DNA from: Arthrobacter sp. Bi26
GTDB taxonomy: Bacteria > Actinomycetota > Actinomycetes > Actinomycetales > Micrococcaceae
Assembly: GCF_918697925.1 (NCBI RefSeq)
Contig: NZ_CAKKMF010000018.1
Span: 1-64,000 of the forward strand
Length of the DNA stretch: 64,000 nt
Direction of reading: 5' to 3'
The translations under genes and the position numbers were made by a program. The notes beneath the pieces were generated by a model that did not search any database, had not been told where the DNA came from, and was given only the letters and a program-made list of their open reading frames with translations. Positions 41,892 to 51,006 of this stretch are shown here, one piece after another (positions within the stretch are counted from its first letter, which is position 1; every line of letters starts with the position of its first letter).

Positions 41892-42537
41892 GGACCGTCA
41901 ATACAACTTCGGGAGCTTCGGGGTCACGTTCGATCTTCGACCTCAGCCGCTGGACATGGACGTTGACCAGCCGGGTGTCTGCGGCGTGCCGGTAGCCCCA
42001 GACCTGCTCCAGGAGCAGCTCACGGGTGAACACCTGCCACGGCTTGCGGGCCAGGGCGACGAGGAGGTCGAACTCCAGCGGGGTCAAGGAAATCCGGTCA
42101 TTGCCGCGGCTGACCAGGTGGCCGGCGACGTCGATCGTAACGTCGGCGATCCGCAGGGTTTCCGGAGCCTTCTGGTCACCCGGACGGAGCCGGGCCCGGA
42201 CCCGGGCGACAAGCTCGGCGGGTTTGAACGGCTTGGGCACGTAATCATCGGCCCCGGACTCGAGGCCGCGGACCACATCCGAGGTATCCGCCTTGGCGGT
42301 CAGCATCACGATCGGGACGTCAGACTCGGCACGGACCTGCCGGCAAACCTCAATGCCGTCCATTCCCGGAAGCATGAGGTCGAGCAGGACGAGGTCCGGC
42401 TTGGAGGCGCGGAACACGTCCAGCGCCTGTCCGCCGTCCGCGCAGAAGACGGGTTCAAAGCCGTCATTGCGCAGCACAATACCGATCATCTCGGCGAGCG
42501 CCTCGTCATCATCCACTACCAGAATGCGTGCCTTCAT
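41863..42537 (-). CDS. mtrA: Response regulator MtrA
   Basis: OmpR/PhoB-type regulator of 224 residues. The receiver domain has the acidic triad DDD at residues 9-11, phosphoacceptor Asp53 in LVLLDLMLPGMDG, Thr in MLTAK and Lys in KPFKP; the C-terminal winged helix ends YRHAADTRLVNVHVQRLRSKIE. MtrA represses or activates cell-division, wall and, in Streptomyces, development genes. ATG 42537 matches the family start; ATG 42555 in frame gives six extra residues. First gene of the mtrA-mtrB-lpqB unit. Confidence 0.96.
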   Translation of the reverse strand: MKARILVVDDDEALAEMIGIVLRNDGFEPVFCADGGQALDVFRASKPDLVLLDLMLPGMDGIEVCRQVRAESDVPIVMLTAKADTSDVVRGLESGADDYVPKPFKPAELVARVRARLRPGDQKAPETLRIADVTIDVAGHLVSRGNDRISLTPLEFDLLVALARKPWQVFTRELLLEQVWGYRHAADTRLVNVHVQRLRSKIERDPEAPEVVLTVRGVGYKAGS

Positions 42538-42716
42538 AGTTATATATTCCCCCATTGAATTGGCTTTGTCGTATCGGGCGGCCCACCGGCATGGCGCAGG
42601 CGGGCCTGCCACCGACGCCGGACCCCGCCGATGCACGGGACGCTGTGACAATCGCCGCGTTGTCCTGCATGCTGTGGACAGGCCAAGTGAACCGGCCCGG
42701 ACCGCAGGAGGAACCC

Positions 42717-43439
42717 GTGAACACCCCCATCTACGAGCGCGCCCTGGGCAGCGACTTTGCCCGACTACAGCCTGAGCTCCAAGACTACTTCGCCCTGGCA
42801 CCGGGGTCGGGCCACTACGGCGTCGGCGAAGGGGTGTTCGACGTCGTCGGCTGCCGTCAGGCCTGGCTGCGTCCCCTGCTCCGGCTCACCACCGGCGAGC
42901 AGGCCTTCTTTCCCGAGTACGGCGAGGGCATTCGCTTCCGGATCGAGAACCACGCCCACCTGGACCCGTTCGGCAGGTCAAGCCTGACGGCCCGGCGGGA
43001 AATCTTCTTCCCCGGTACCACCCGGCTGTTTCAGGACACCACCAGTTTTGATGACTCCGGGTTTGATGACGGCGGGCACACGCCGGGGCTGGTCGACTAT
43101 GTAGGGCGTTTCCGGCGGCTCGTCACGGACCTCAATCTCAGCGTCACGCCGGAGGGCCGGCTCCGGGGCGTGTCCGAGGCGTCCCGGCTGTTCCTGGGCC
43201 CGCTGCGGATTCCGCTGCCGGCCGCCGTCGATGCCAAGGCCTATGCCGAGCAGTGGTGGGAGCCCCAGGACGGCGGGCGGCACCGGATCCAGGTCAAGGT
43301 GATCCAGCCCCAGCTCGGCCTGGTACTGGTGTACGCCGGCCATTTCGACTACCGGCTCGAGCCCTACCCCGGTGGAGTTGCGACGCCGGGCTACCTGCCA
43401 GCGCACGCCCGTCCGGACGGCTGGGAGAGCAGGATCTGA
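42717..43439 (+). CDS. DUF4166-type protein
   Basis: 240-residue soluble protein of a poorly known family (DUF4166), found in actinobacteria and some Proteobacteria. Its region LGSDFARLQPELQDYFAL, GVFDVVGC and the end FDYRLEPYPG are typical. It has no obvious active site or signal peptide. GTG 42717 was chosen for the AGGAGG 5 bases upstream. It is divergent from mtrA by 180 bases, and convergent with the MetE-like gene. Function unknown; a lipid/sterol-like or saccharopine-dehydrogenase-linked role is sometimes suggested because DUF4166 occurs fused to that domain (family knowledge). Confidence 0.72.
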   Translation: MNTPIYERALGSDFARLQPELQDYFALAPGSGHYGVGEGVFDVVGCRQAWLRPLLRLTTGEQAFFPEYGEGIRFRIENHAHLDPFGRSSLTARREIFFPGTTRLFQDTTSFDDSGFDDGGHTPGLVDYVGRFRRLVTDLNLSVTPEGRLRGVSEASRLFLGPLRIPLPAAVDAKAYAEQWWEPQDGGRHRIQVKVIQPQLGLVLVYAGHFDYRLEPYPGGVATPGYLPAHARPDGWESRI

Positions 43440-43496
43440 CGGGAGCATCCGGCGGCCCCGGCAGGCCCTGCGGCGCCGGCAGTCCCTTCGGCTGCG

Positions 43497-44540
43497 CTAG
43501 CCGAGGGCCAGCTGGTTGAGGCCGTCCGCCACCTGGGTCAGCCGGGTCAGGACCGCCGTCGCCGCGGCCGGTGAGTGCCCCGCCAGGCCCTCCGACGGCG
43601 TGACGCGCAGCGCCCCCAGCGTGGACGCGGGAAGACCCAGCTGCCGCCACGGGCGCCACACGTTTTCCACGACGTCGCCAACCCTGGGCAACCTCGCGGT
43701 GGGATCAGACACGTCCAGCGCGCCGGCCCAGAGCCGTTTGCCGGCCTCCACCGCGCCCGCGAGTTGTTCCCACTGGCGCGAGGTCAGGGCCCGGAGCGGC
43801 ACGGCGATTCCGTCGGCGCCCGCCGCCAGGATCCGCTCGAAGGGCGCCTCGACTTCGGAGACGGCCACGACGGTTTCGACGGCGCCCGCGGCCCGGAGCG
43901 CGTCGACGACCAATTGCCAGGACTCGGTGACTTCCCGGCCCGGCACCGAGCGCAAGGTCCGGTAACCGCTGGAGGTGGGAATCGTGCCGGCCAGCACGGA
44001 GGCAATCTCCGGTTCGTCGATTTGCACCACGATCCGGGCACCGGGGGCAGCCTCTGCCACCCGTTTGAGATAGCCTTCCACACCCGCTGCCAGCGAAGCC
44101 GCAATCTCGCGGCGGGCGCCATAGTCGATCAGGGCCCGTTCCCCGTTGTGCAGGTGCAGGCCGGCGGCAAGGCTGAGCGGCCCGCGCAGCTGGATCTTGA
44201 TATCCTCCGACGGCACTTCCTCGACCCCGATCACGTCCGCCAGGATGTTTATGTCGGTGGACAGGGCGGATTTCGCCCGCTGCAGGTCCTTGCCGGGACG
44301 GTCCACGAACCTCCAGCCATGCGGCTGGACGTCGACGGCCAGCTCCACGAGCAGGGACGCGGTCCGGCCTAAGGCATCTGAGCCGACGCCGCGGTCGGGA
44401 AGTTCGGCAAGGAACGGCAGATGCGGGCTGCCCAGTTCTCCGCGGATGATGCGGGCGGCCTCGGCCGGGTCCTCGCCGGGCCACGGGCCCAGGCCCGTCG
44501 CGGTCACTTGGCCCGGTGCGGGCGAGTCTGTTCCGGCCAT
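43497..44540 (-). CDS. MetE C-terminal-fold protein, zinc ligands absent
   Basis: 347-residue protein like those annotated as cobalamin-independent methionine synthase family in actinobacteria. The barrel pattern is visible: LRGPLSLAAGLH, VVQIDEPEIASVL, AGADGIAVPL, LWAGALDVSDP. But the sequence contains no cysteine at all and I see no His-x-Cys zinc site. True MetE binds zinc through His, Cys, Glu, Cys to activate homocysteine, so this is unlikely to be a standard methionine synthase. It starts 2 bases after the chorismate mutase stop and is probably co-transcribed. Function unknown. Confidence 0.78.
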   Translation of the reverse strand: MAGTDSPAPGQVTATGLGPWPGEDPAEAARIIRGELGSPHLPFLAELPDRGVGSDALGRTASLLVELAVDVQPHGWRFVDRPGKDLQRAKSALSTDINILADVIGVEEVPSEDIKIQLRGPLSLAAGLHLHNGERALIDYGARREIAASLAAGVEGYLKRVAEAAPGARIVVQIDEPEIASVLAGTIPTSSGYRTLRSVPGREVTESWQLVVDALRAAGAVETVVAVSEVEAPFERILAAGADGIAVPLRALTSRQWEQLAGAVEAGKRLWAGALDVSDPTARLPRVGDVVENVWRPWRQLGLPASTLGALRVTPSEGLAGHSPAAATAVLTRLTQVADGLNQLALG

Positions 44541-44542
44541 GG

Positions 44543-44959
44543 CTAGGCGTCTGCGGCGCGGGCCGCGTCCGCGGAGCCGGAGGCCTGGGCGGCCTGATGG
44601 TCTTCGGCGATGGCCTCATGGTGGCGGATGACCTCACCGATGATGAAGTTCAGGAATTTCTCCGCGAACGCCGGGTCCAGGTGGGCCTCGGCCGCGAGAT
44701 GCCGCAGCCGGGCGATCTGCGCCGTTTCGCGGCCCGGGTCCCCTGCGGGAAGCTTGTGCGCGGCCTTGAGGAAGCCGACCTTCTGGGTGGCCTTGAAGCG
44801 TTCGGCGAGGAGGAAGACGAGGGTAGCATCGATGTTGTCGATGCTTGAGCGGATCGACAACAGCTCCGCCATTACCGCGGGATCCACGGAACCGGCCAGG
44901 GAGCTTGCCGCCGGGTCGTAGGAATCGGTTTCAGGAAGATTGAGGTTCTGCTCGGTCAT
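44543..44959 (-). CDS. Chorismate mutase, AroQ type
   Basis: 138-residue enzyme converting chorismate to prephenate for phenylalanine and tyrosine. The all-helical AroQ domain spans about residues 30-120: LSIRSSIDNIDATLVFLLAERF, KVGFLKAAHKLPAGDPGRE, LDPAFAEKFLNFIIGEVIRHHE. The Arg, Lys and Glu typical of the active site are present. A disordered N-terminus precedes it. No signal peptide, so it is the cytosolic form. Confidence 0.92.
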   Translation of the reverse strand: MTEQNLNLPETDSYDPAASSLAGSVDPAVMAELLSIRSSIDNIDATLVFLLAERFKATQKVGFLKAAHKLPAGDPGRETAQIARLRHLAAEAHLDPAFAEKFLNFIIGEVIRHHEAIAEDHQAAQASGSADAARAADA

Positions 44960-45034
44960 TGGTCCAGTCTAGGGGCACGGCGGCCAATGCCTCCCGCTGT
45001 TAAGCGCCGTTGCAGTCGGCCGCCGGAGACACCA

Positions 45035-45079
45035 AAATGGGCATGCCCACCGTTCGTTGAAAGGTGGGCATGCCCATTT
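45035..45079 (-). terminator. Large inverted repeat, probable ABC operon terminator
   Basis: 17-bp perfect arms AAATGGGCATGCCCACC (45035-45051) and complement (45063-45079), loop of 11. Each arm contains the 12-bp palindrome TGGGCATGCCCA. Reading on the minus strand, it lies 60 bases after the ABC ATPase gene and ends in CATTTTGG, so a terminator is likely; it is also 76 bases upstream of the chorismate mutase start and could be a binding site. Confidence 0.7.
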
Positions 45080-45139
45080 GGCAGTGGCCCTGCACGAGCC
45101 AGGCCCGGCGCTGCATCGGCCCAGACTCGGTCGTGGCAG

Positions 45140-46843
45140 TTAGCTGTGGAGCACGGCCTTGAACGCCTCGCGGCGCCTGGCCTGTTCGTCGGGATCCGGA
45201 ACAGGCAGCGAGGCGATGAGTTTCTTCGTGTAGTCGTGCTGCGGGTTGCCCATCACCTGGTTGCCGAGGCCCTGCTCCACCATCTTTCCCTTGTAGAGCA
45301 CGCCGACCCAGTGGGAGAGCATGTCCACCACGGCGAGGTCGTGGCTGATGAACAGGCACGCGAAGCCGAACTCCTGCTGGATCTCCTTGAACAGCTCCAG
45401 CACCACGGCCTGCACGGACACGTCCAGGGCCGACGTCGGCTCATCGGCGATGAGCAGCTTCGGGTTCAGGATGAGCGCCCGCGCCAGCGAGGCGCGCTGG
45501 CGCTGCCCGCCGGAGAGTTCGTGCGGGAACCGGTCAGCGTACGACGCCGGCAGCTGCACGGACTCGAGCAGCTCGCCGACCCGCTTGCGCGCCTCAGCCG
45601 CGGTCGGTTTGGAGTGGATGATCAGCGGTTCCGCCACGCAGTCGCCGATGGTCAGCTGCGGGTTGAACGAGGCCGCCGGGTCCTGGAACACGAAGCCGAT
45701 CTCCTTGCGGAGCGGCTTGAAGGTGCGCTCCTTGAAGTTCAGCATTTCGTAACCCAGCACGTTCAGGCTGCCCCCCGTGGTCCGATTGAGACCCGCGATC
45801 GCCCGGCCGATGGTGGTTTTGCCGGAACCCGACTCCCCCACGAGACCGAAAACTTCGCCTTCAGACACGGTGAAGCTGACGCCGTCGACGGCCTTGAAGG
45901 CCGGACTGCCCAGCCGCCCAGGGTACTCGATGGTCAGGTTCTTGGCCTCAACTAGCACTTTGCCGCCCTGGTGGGCGCGTTCCACCATGCCCTCCGACGC
46001 GGAGTTGCGGCCCAGGTGCGGCACAGCGGCGAGGAGCTTCTTGGTGTAGTCCTCCTTGGGCTGGGCGAAGAGCACCCGTGAGGATGCCTCCTCCACGACG
46101 TCGCCCTGGTACATGACCACGACGCGGTCGGCGAGGTCGGCGACAACGCCCATATTGTGCGTGATCAGCACGATGGACGTTCCGTAGTTGTCGCGCAGGT
46201 CCCGCAGCAGTTCAAGGATCTCGGCCTGCACGGTGACGTCCAGGGCAGTCGTCGGCTCGTCCGCCACGATGAGGCCAGGGTTCAGGGCCAGCGCTGCGGC
46301 AATCACAACGCGCTGTTTCTGGCCGCCCGAGAACTGGTGCGGGTAGTAGTTGACCCGCGTTTCCGGGTCCGGGATGCCCACTTTGCGGAGGGCTTCAATT
46401 GCCCGCGCCTTGGCTTCCTTGGCCGAGACCTTGCTGCGGCCGCCGGTGCCGGCGTGTGCGCGGATTCCTTCGGCGATCTGCCAGCCCACGGTGAAGACCG
46501 GGTTAAGGGCGGTGGATGGTTCCTGAAACACCATGGCCACATCGCGGCCCCGGATCTCCCGCAGTTTCGCCTCGCTGACGCTGATGACGTTGTTGCCGTT
46601 GATCAGAACCGCGCCCTGGCTGATGGCCGTCTCCGGCAAGAGCCCCAGGATGGTCTTGGCCGTCACAGTCTTGCCGGATCCCGATTCGCCAACGATGGCC
46701 ACGACCTCGCCGGGGTTGACCTGGAGGCTGACGTCTTTGACGGCGTACACATCCCCGGCATCAGTGGCGAACGTGACCTTGAGGCGGTCGATGTCCAGGA
46801 CCGGGCCTGCGCCCTGGCCGGGCTTGTCGATGTTGATGGTCAT
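45140..46843 (-). CDS. Peptide ABC transporter, fused two-domain ATPase
   Basis: 567-residue protein joining the two ATPases of a Dpp/Opp system in one chain. Domain 1 (about 10-270): Walker [10 protein letters not shown], signature QFSGGQKQR, Walker [11 protein letters not shown]. Domain 2 (about 290-560): [29 protein letters not shown]. The C-terminal oligopeptide-type region of each half is present. It powers uptake of peptides or similar solutes and overlaps the permease gene by 4 bases. It is the last gene of the operon. Confidence 0.95.
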   Translation of the reverse strand: MTINIDKPGQGAGPVLDIDRLKVTFATDAGDVYAVKDVSLQVNPGEVVAIVGESGSGKTVTAKTILGLLPETAISQGAVLINGNNVISVSEAKLREIRGRDVAMVFQEPSTALNPVFTVGWQIAEGIRAHAGTGGRSKVSAKEAKARAIEALRKVGIPDPETRVNYYPHQFSGGQKQRVVIAAALALNPGLIVADEPTTALDVTVQAEILELLRDLRDNYGTSIVLITHNMGVVADLADRVVVMYQGDVVEEASSRVLFAQPKEDYTKKLLAAVPHLGRNSASEGMVERAHQGGKVLVEAKNLTIEYPGRLGSPAFKAVDGVSFTVSEGEVFGLVGESGSGKTTIGRAIAGLNRTTGGSLNVLGYEMLNFKERTFKPLRKEIGFVFQDPAASFNPQLTIGDCVAEPLIIHSKPTAAEARKRVGELLESVQLPASYADRFPHELSGGQRQRASLARALILNPKLLIADEPTSALDVSVQAVVLELFKEIQQEFGFACLFISHDLAVVDMLSHWVGVLYKGKMVEQGLGNQVMGNPQHDYTKKLIASLPVPDPDEQARRREAFKAVLHS

Positions 46844-47853
46844 AGAACTCTCGATTCTGCTTCGAGTGCAGCCTGGGCACCGGCGGTGGAGTCAGGTCCG
46901 CCCTTGCCTGCCACAGCCTTCTTGCGGCCCCGCAGGCGGGGATCGTTGAGGTCGTTGATGCTCTCACCGACGAGGGTCAGCCCAAGCACGGTCAGGACGA
47001 TCGCCGTACCGGGGTAAACACCGGTCCACCAGATGCCCGAGGAGGCGTCTGCTATGGCCTTGTTCAGGTCGTAACCCCACTCGGCGGCGGACGTCGGTTC
47101 GATGCCGAACCCCAGGAAGCCGAGGCCCGCCAGGGTCAGGATGGCCTCGGACGCATTCAACGTGAAAATCAATGGCAGCGTGCGCGTTGCGTTCTTGAAG
47201 ATGTGCCGACCCATGATGCGAATGCTTGAGGCACCCACCACCTTGGCTGACTCGACGTACGGCTCCGCCTTTAGCCGTATGGTCTCGGCCCGGATGACGC
47301 GGAAGTACTGCGGGACGAACACCACCGAGATGGAGATGGAGCAGGCAACAATGCCTCCCCAGAAACTGGACTGGCCGTGGCTGATGACGATTGACATCAC
47401 GATGGCCAGCAGCAGGGACGGGAAAGCGTAGATCGCATCGGCGATCACCACGAACACCCGGTCGAGCCAGCCGCCGAAGTACCCGCTGACAAGGCCGAGG
47501 GCTACGCCGAGGAAAATCGACATGGCCACGGCGACGATGATGACCACCGCGGCGGTCTGGGCACCCCAGAGCACTCGGGAATAGACGTCATAGCCACCCA
47601 CCGTGGTGCCCCAGATGTGCGCCGGGCTGGGGGGCTGCTGTGTCGGGAAGGGACCCGCGGCGTCGCTGAGCTGGGCAAACCCGTAGGGCGCGATCCACGG
47701 CGCAAACACGGCGACGAGCAGGAAGACGACGGACAGGACCAGGCCGGTGACGAGCATGCCGCGCTGAAGCCCGACGCTCGAGCGGAAATGCGAGATCACC
47801 GGCAGCCGGTAGAAGAGGGGCTGCTTGCGCCCGCTTACTTTGGTTGCATTCAT
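46840..47853 (-). CDS. Peptide ABC transporter permease (DppC-like)
   Basis: 337-residue permease with six membrane helices and the N-terminal OppC extension helix (LQRGMLVTGLVLSVVFLLVAVF). The EAA loop region SSIRIMGRHIFKNATRTLPL is followed by LNASEAILTLAGLGFLGFG, typical of DppC/OppC. ATG 47853 starts 2 bases after the DppB stop. The open frame reaches farther upstream inside dppB, but without a ribosome site or conserved sequence. Confidence 0.94.
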   Translation of the reverse strand: MNATKVSGRKQPLFYRLPVISHFRSSVGLQRGMLVTGLVLSVVFLLVAVFAPWIAPYGFAQLSDAAGPFPTQQPPSPAHIWGTTVGGYDVYSRVLWGAQTAAVVIIVAVAMSIFLGVALGLVSGYFGGWLDRVFVVIADAIYAFPSLLLAIVMSIVISHGQSSFWGGIVACSISISVVFVPQYFRVIRAETIRLKAEPYVESAKVVGASSIRIMGRHIFKNATRTLPLIFTLNASEAILTLAGLGFLGFGIEPTSAAEWGYDLNKAIADASSGIWWTGVYPGTAIVLTVLGLTLVGESINDLNDPRLRGRKKAVAGKGGPDSTAGAQAALEAESRVL

Positions 47854-47855
47854 GG

Positions 47856-48947
47856 CTAGTACCTCACTCGCGGGTCGATCAGGGCTGCGACGACGTCCAC
47901 GATGAAGTTCGTGACGGCAACGATGACCGCCAGCATTACAACGATTCCCTGGACGGCGACGAAGTCGCGGGCGTTCAGGTATTGCACCAGCTGGTAGCCG
48001 AGGCCCTTCCACTCGAAGGTGGACTCCGTGAGGACGGCGCCGCCTAGCAGGAGGGCAATCTGGAGCCCCATGACCGTGATGATCGGGATGAGGGCCGGTT
48101 TGTAGGCATGCTTGGTCACGAGGCGGTAATTACTAACGCCACGGGACCTGCCGGCCTCGACGTAGTCCTTGCCGAGTGTGCCGATGACGTTGGTGCGGAC
48201 CAGCCGCAGGAAGACCCCTGCCGTCAGCAGCCCCAGGGTGAGTGCGGGGAGGACTGAATGGGCCGCGACGTCGCCGAACGCGGCCATGTTGCCGCTGCGC
48301 AAGGCATCCAGCCAATAGATCCCGGTCGGTGCGGCCAGGCTTCCCATGGCCAGTTCGGTCCTGGTGGAGGCCCGTCCTGCGACGGGCAGCCAGCCGAGCC
48401 AGACGGAGAAGGCCAGCTTCATCAGCAGGCCAGCGAAGAATACCGGGGTGGCATAGCAGAGGATGGCGAAGAACCGCAGGACGGCGTCGGGCGCCTTATC
48501 GCGCTTGTAGGCGGAGATGAGCCCGAGCGGGATGCCGACCAAGAGCGCCACGATGAGGGCATTGATGGCCAGTTCCAGGGTTGCCGTGCCAAAGGTGATG
48601 ATCATTTCGACAACGGGCCGGCGGTCGGTGATGGTGGTGCCGAAATTGCCGGTCGCCACCTGGCCAACGTATTCGAGGTACTGCACGAGGATCGGGCGGT
48701 CGTAGCCGGCCTCGTGGATGCGCTGCGCGAGCGCCTCCGGGGGAAGCCTGCCGCCCTGGGCTGCGGTGATGGGGTCGCCGATGACCCGCATCAGGAAGAA
48801 GACCAAAGTCACCAAAATGAAAATGGTCGGAATGATCAGGAAGAACCGGACCAGGATGTAGGTCCCCAAGCCCCCACCCGAGGATTTTTTCTTGGACGGA
48901 AGAAGTCCGTCGGCGTCGTTTAGCGGCGCCTCAGTCAATGTTGTCAT
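47856..48947 (-). CDS. Peptide ABC transporter permease (DppB-like)
   Basis: 363-residue permease with six helices: VRFFLIIPTIFILVTLVFFL near residue 35, then the DppB block GDPITAAQGGRLPPEALAQRI and the terminal pair TVMGLQIALLLGGAVLTESTFEWKGLGY in two parts. It has a longer than usual periplasmic loop and N-tail. It forms the heteromeric channel with DppC. A hairpin lies between the binding-protein gene and this one, which may lower expression of the membrane part. Confidence 0.94.
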   Translation of the reverse strand: MTTLTEAPLNDADGLLPSKKKSSGGGLGTYILVRFFLIIPTIFILVTLVFFLMRVIGDPITAAQGGRLPPEALAQRIHEAGYDRPILVQYLEYVGQVATGNFGTTITDRRPVVEMIITFGTATLELAINALIVALLVGIPLGLISAYKRDKAPDAVLRFFAILCYATPVFFAGLLMKLAFSVWLGWLPVAGRASTRTELAMGSLAAPTGIYWLDALRSGNMAAFGDVAAHSVLPALTLGLLTAGVFLRLVRTNVIGTLGKDYVEAGRSRGVSNYRLVTKHAYKPALIPIITVMGLQIALLLGGAVLTESTFEWKGLGYQLVQYLNARDFVAVQGIVVMLAVIVAVTNFIVDVVAALIDPRVRY

Positions 48948-49020
48948 TGGTACCTAAGATTGTGCTGTCGCGGCCTTGGGCGGGCCGGCGTGAACTGCGG
49001 GGTGCGGCAATGACCAGCAA

Positions 49021-49049
49021 AGGCGGGGCGCCTTGAGGGCGCCCCGCCT
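49021..49049 (-). terminator. Hairpin between binding protein and permease genes
   Basis: 12-bp perfect arms AGGCGGGGCGCC (49021-49032) and complement (49038-49049), loop TTGAG. It follows the binding-protein gene and precedes dppB. It probably stops or attenuates transcription, giving more binding protein than permease. Confidence 0.7.
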
Positions 49050-49081
49050 CGCAGGCTGGTCAGGACAGCAAGGATGCAGCC

Positions 49082-50710
49082 TTACTTGGAAATAGTTCCC
49101 AAACGGAACTTGAAGGAGGCATCGAGGGTGGAATCGACACCCTTGACACCGCTGCCGGAAATGGCAACCTGCGCGCCCTGGAGCAACGGAAGCGTGGAGA
49201 TGTCCTTGGCGAGGGCATTCTGCGCATCCTTGATCGTGGACTCGCGTTCAGTCTTATCAACGGTGGTGAGCTGCTTGCTGATCAGGTCGTTGACGGTCGG
49301 GTTGTTGTAGTGGTTCTTCAGGAAGCCGCCCTCCGGGAAGAACGGGGTCAGGTAGTTGTCGGCGTCGCTGAAGTCCGGGAACCAGCCAAACTGGAACAGC
49401 GGGTATTCATCGGCGCGGCTGGCCTTGCTGTAGGTGACCCATTCCGTGGACTGCAGGTTGACCTTGAACAAACCGGACTTCTCCAGCTGGTCCTTGATCA
49501 TGGCGTACTCGTCGCCGGAGGACTTGCCGTAATGGTCCGGGTTGTACTGCAGGTTCATCGAGACGGGGGTCGTCACACCGGCGTCGGCCAGGACCTTCTT
49601 GGCCTTGTCCAGACTCGGCTTGCCGGCGTCGCCGTATGCGTCCTTGAACGATTCGTTGGCACCGAGGAAACCGCTGGGAACGTTGGAGTACAGCGGCAGG
49701 TACGTGCCCTTGTAGACCTGGTCCGCGATGGACTGGCGGTCAACGAGGTTCGCGATGGCCTGGCGGACGGCGAGCGCCTTGGCCGGATCTGCATCCGGAG
49801 CCTTGGCGCCGAACGGCATGGTGTCGTAGTTGAACGTGATGTAGCGGATTTCGCCGCCGGGGCCAACGTTGACCTTGACCTTGGAGTCCTTCTTCAGGTC
49901 ATCGACGTCGGTGGCGCTCAGACTGCGGTTCGCGACGTCGATGTTCCCCTGCTGGATGTCCAGCTTCATGTTGGTGGGGTCGGCGTAGTACTTGATCGTG
50001 GCGGCATCGTTGGCCGGCTTGCCGAGGACTCCCTGGTAGTCAGGGAATGCCTTAAAGCTGACCAGCTCGTTCTTCTTGTACGTGTCGATCACGTACTGGC
50101 CGTAGAACGCCTTGGCCTTGACGATCGAGTCGTCGTCAAGCAGTTTGTCGGCCGGGAAGACTTCATCGTCTACGATCGGCGCGGCGGGGCTGCTGAGGAT
50201 CTGAGCGAAGGTCTGGTCGTTCGCCTGCTTCAGCTTGAAGACCACGGTGTTGGCATCGGGGGCGGTGATGCTTTCGATGTTGGTCAGCAGGCTTGCGGGA
50301 CCGGCAGGATCGTTGATCTTGGTCTGCCGGTCGAAGGAGAACTTGACGTCCTTGGAGTCGAGCGTGTGGCCGTTGGCCCACTTGAGGCCCGGCTTGAGCT
50401 TGACCGTGTACTCGGTCGGCGAGGTGAAGGACGCGGACTCGGCCAGGTCCGGCACGGGATCTGCGCTGCCGGGCTTCGAGTTGAGGAGGAAGGAGTAGAT
50501 CTGGTTCATCACCATGAACGAACCGTTGTCATACGCGCCCGCCGGATCCAAGGCAGTGACCTTGTCCGTGGTGCCGTAGGCGATCGGACCGCTAGCTGCG
50601 GCTGATGACCCGCCAGCGCCGCCGGTCGGCCCGGTGCAGGCCGTCAGTGCAAAGGCGGAAACCCCGGCCAGCGCGATGACGCTCTGCCAGGCCTTTTTGT
50701 TCATTGCCAT
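49082..50710 (-). CDS. Peptide ABC transporter substrate-binding lipoprotein
   Basis: 542-residue SBP_bac_5 (DppA/OppA) protein. The signal peptide (KKAWQSVIALAGVSAFALTAC) ends in a lipobox Cys near residue 25, followed by a Gly/Ser/Thr linker. The domain pattern DPAGAYDNGSFMVMNQIYSFL, YTVKLKPGLKWANGHTLDSKDVKFSF in two parts, and the C-terminal FGWFPDFSDADNYLTPF is characteristic. It binds peptides or other solutes outside the cell. The start ATG 50710 may instead be 50704. Confidence 0.94.
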   Translation of the reverse strand: MAMNKKAWQSVIALAGVSAFALTACTGPTGGAGGSSAAASGPIAYGTTDKVTALDPAGAYDNGSFMVMNQIYSFLLNSKPGSADPVPDLAESASFTSPTEYTVKLKPGLKWANGHTLDSKDVKFSFDRQTKINDPAGPASLLTNIESITAPDANTVVFKLKQANDQTFAQILSSPAAPIVDDEVFPADKLLDDDSIVKAKAFYGQYVIDTYKKNELVSFKAFPDYQGVLGKPANDAATIKYYADPTNMKLDIQQGNIDVANRSLSATDVDDLKKDSKVKVNVGPGGEIRYITFNYDTMPFGAKAPDADPAKALAVRQAIANLVDRQSIADQVYKGTYLPLYSNVPSGFLGANESFKDAYGDAGKPSLDKAKKVLADAGVTTPVSMNLQYNPDHYGKSSGDEYAMIKDQLEKSGLFKVNLQSTEWVTYSKASRADEYPLFQFGWFPDFSDADNYLTPFFPEGGFLKNHYNNPTVNDLISKQLTTVDKTERESTIKDAQNALAKDISTLPLLQGAQVAISGSGVKGVDSTLDASFKFRLGTISK

Positions 50711-50828
50711 CTGTGAACTTTCTGTTCGATGCGTTCTAGCGCAGCCCGAAGTGAAACGAGTGACTCGTCGGGCGGCACGCTTTGCTGATCCCTAGATTCA
50801 ACCAGACAATCATTCGGTGAAACGTTGC

Positions 50829-50852
50829 ATTTTGTGAGTTGAGACACAAAAT
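50829..50852. promoter_or_regulatory. Palindrome upstream of the peptide transporter
   Basis: ATTTTGTG (50829-50836), 8-base spacer, CACAAAAT (50845-50852), 119 bases upstream of the binding-protein start in an AT-rich patch. It fits a dimeric repressor site. The gap 50711-51006 also holds the mnmA terminator; nothing else was seen in it. Confidence 0.5.
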
Positions 50853-50954
50853 TTACACGATTCGAAGGTTTCTCTCATTTTCTTCAGGATTCCGCCCGGA
50901 TCTTCGGCAGGGTCCTGCGCATCCGGACGCCTGGACGGCCGAGGCCACACGACA

Positions 50955-50982
50955 AAGGGCCCCGCCACGTGGCGGGGCCCTT
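50955..50982 (-). terminator. mnmA terminator
   Basis: Perfect palindrome with 14-bp arms AAGGGCCCCGCCAC / GTGGCGGGGCCCTT, 24 bases after the mnmA stop on the minus strand, followed by TTGTCG. Confidence 0.85.
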
Positions 50983-51006
50983 CGCTGGATTCGGTGTGGC
51001 GGGCGC

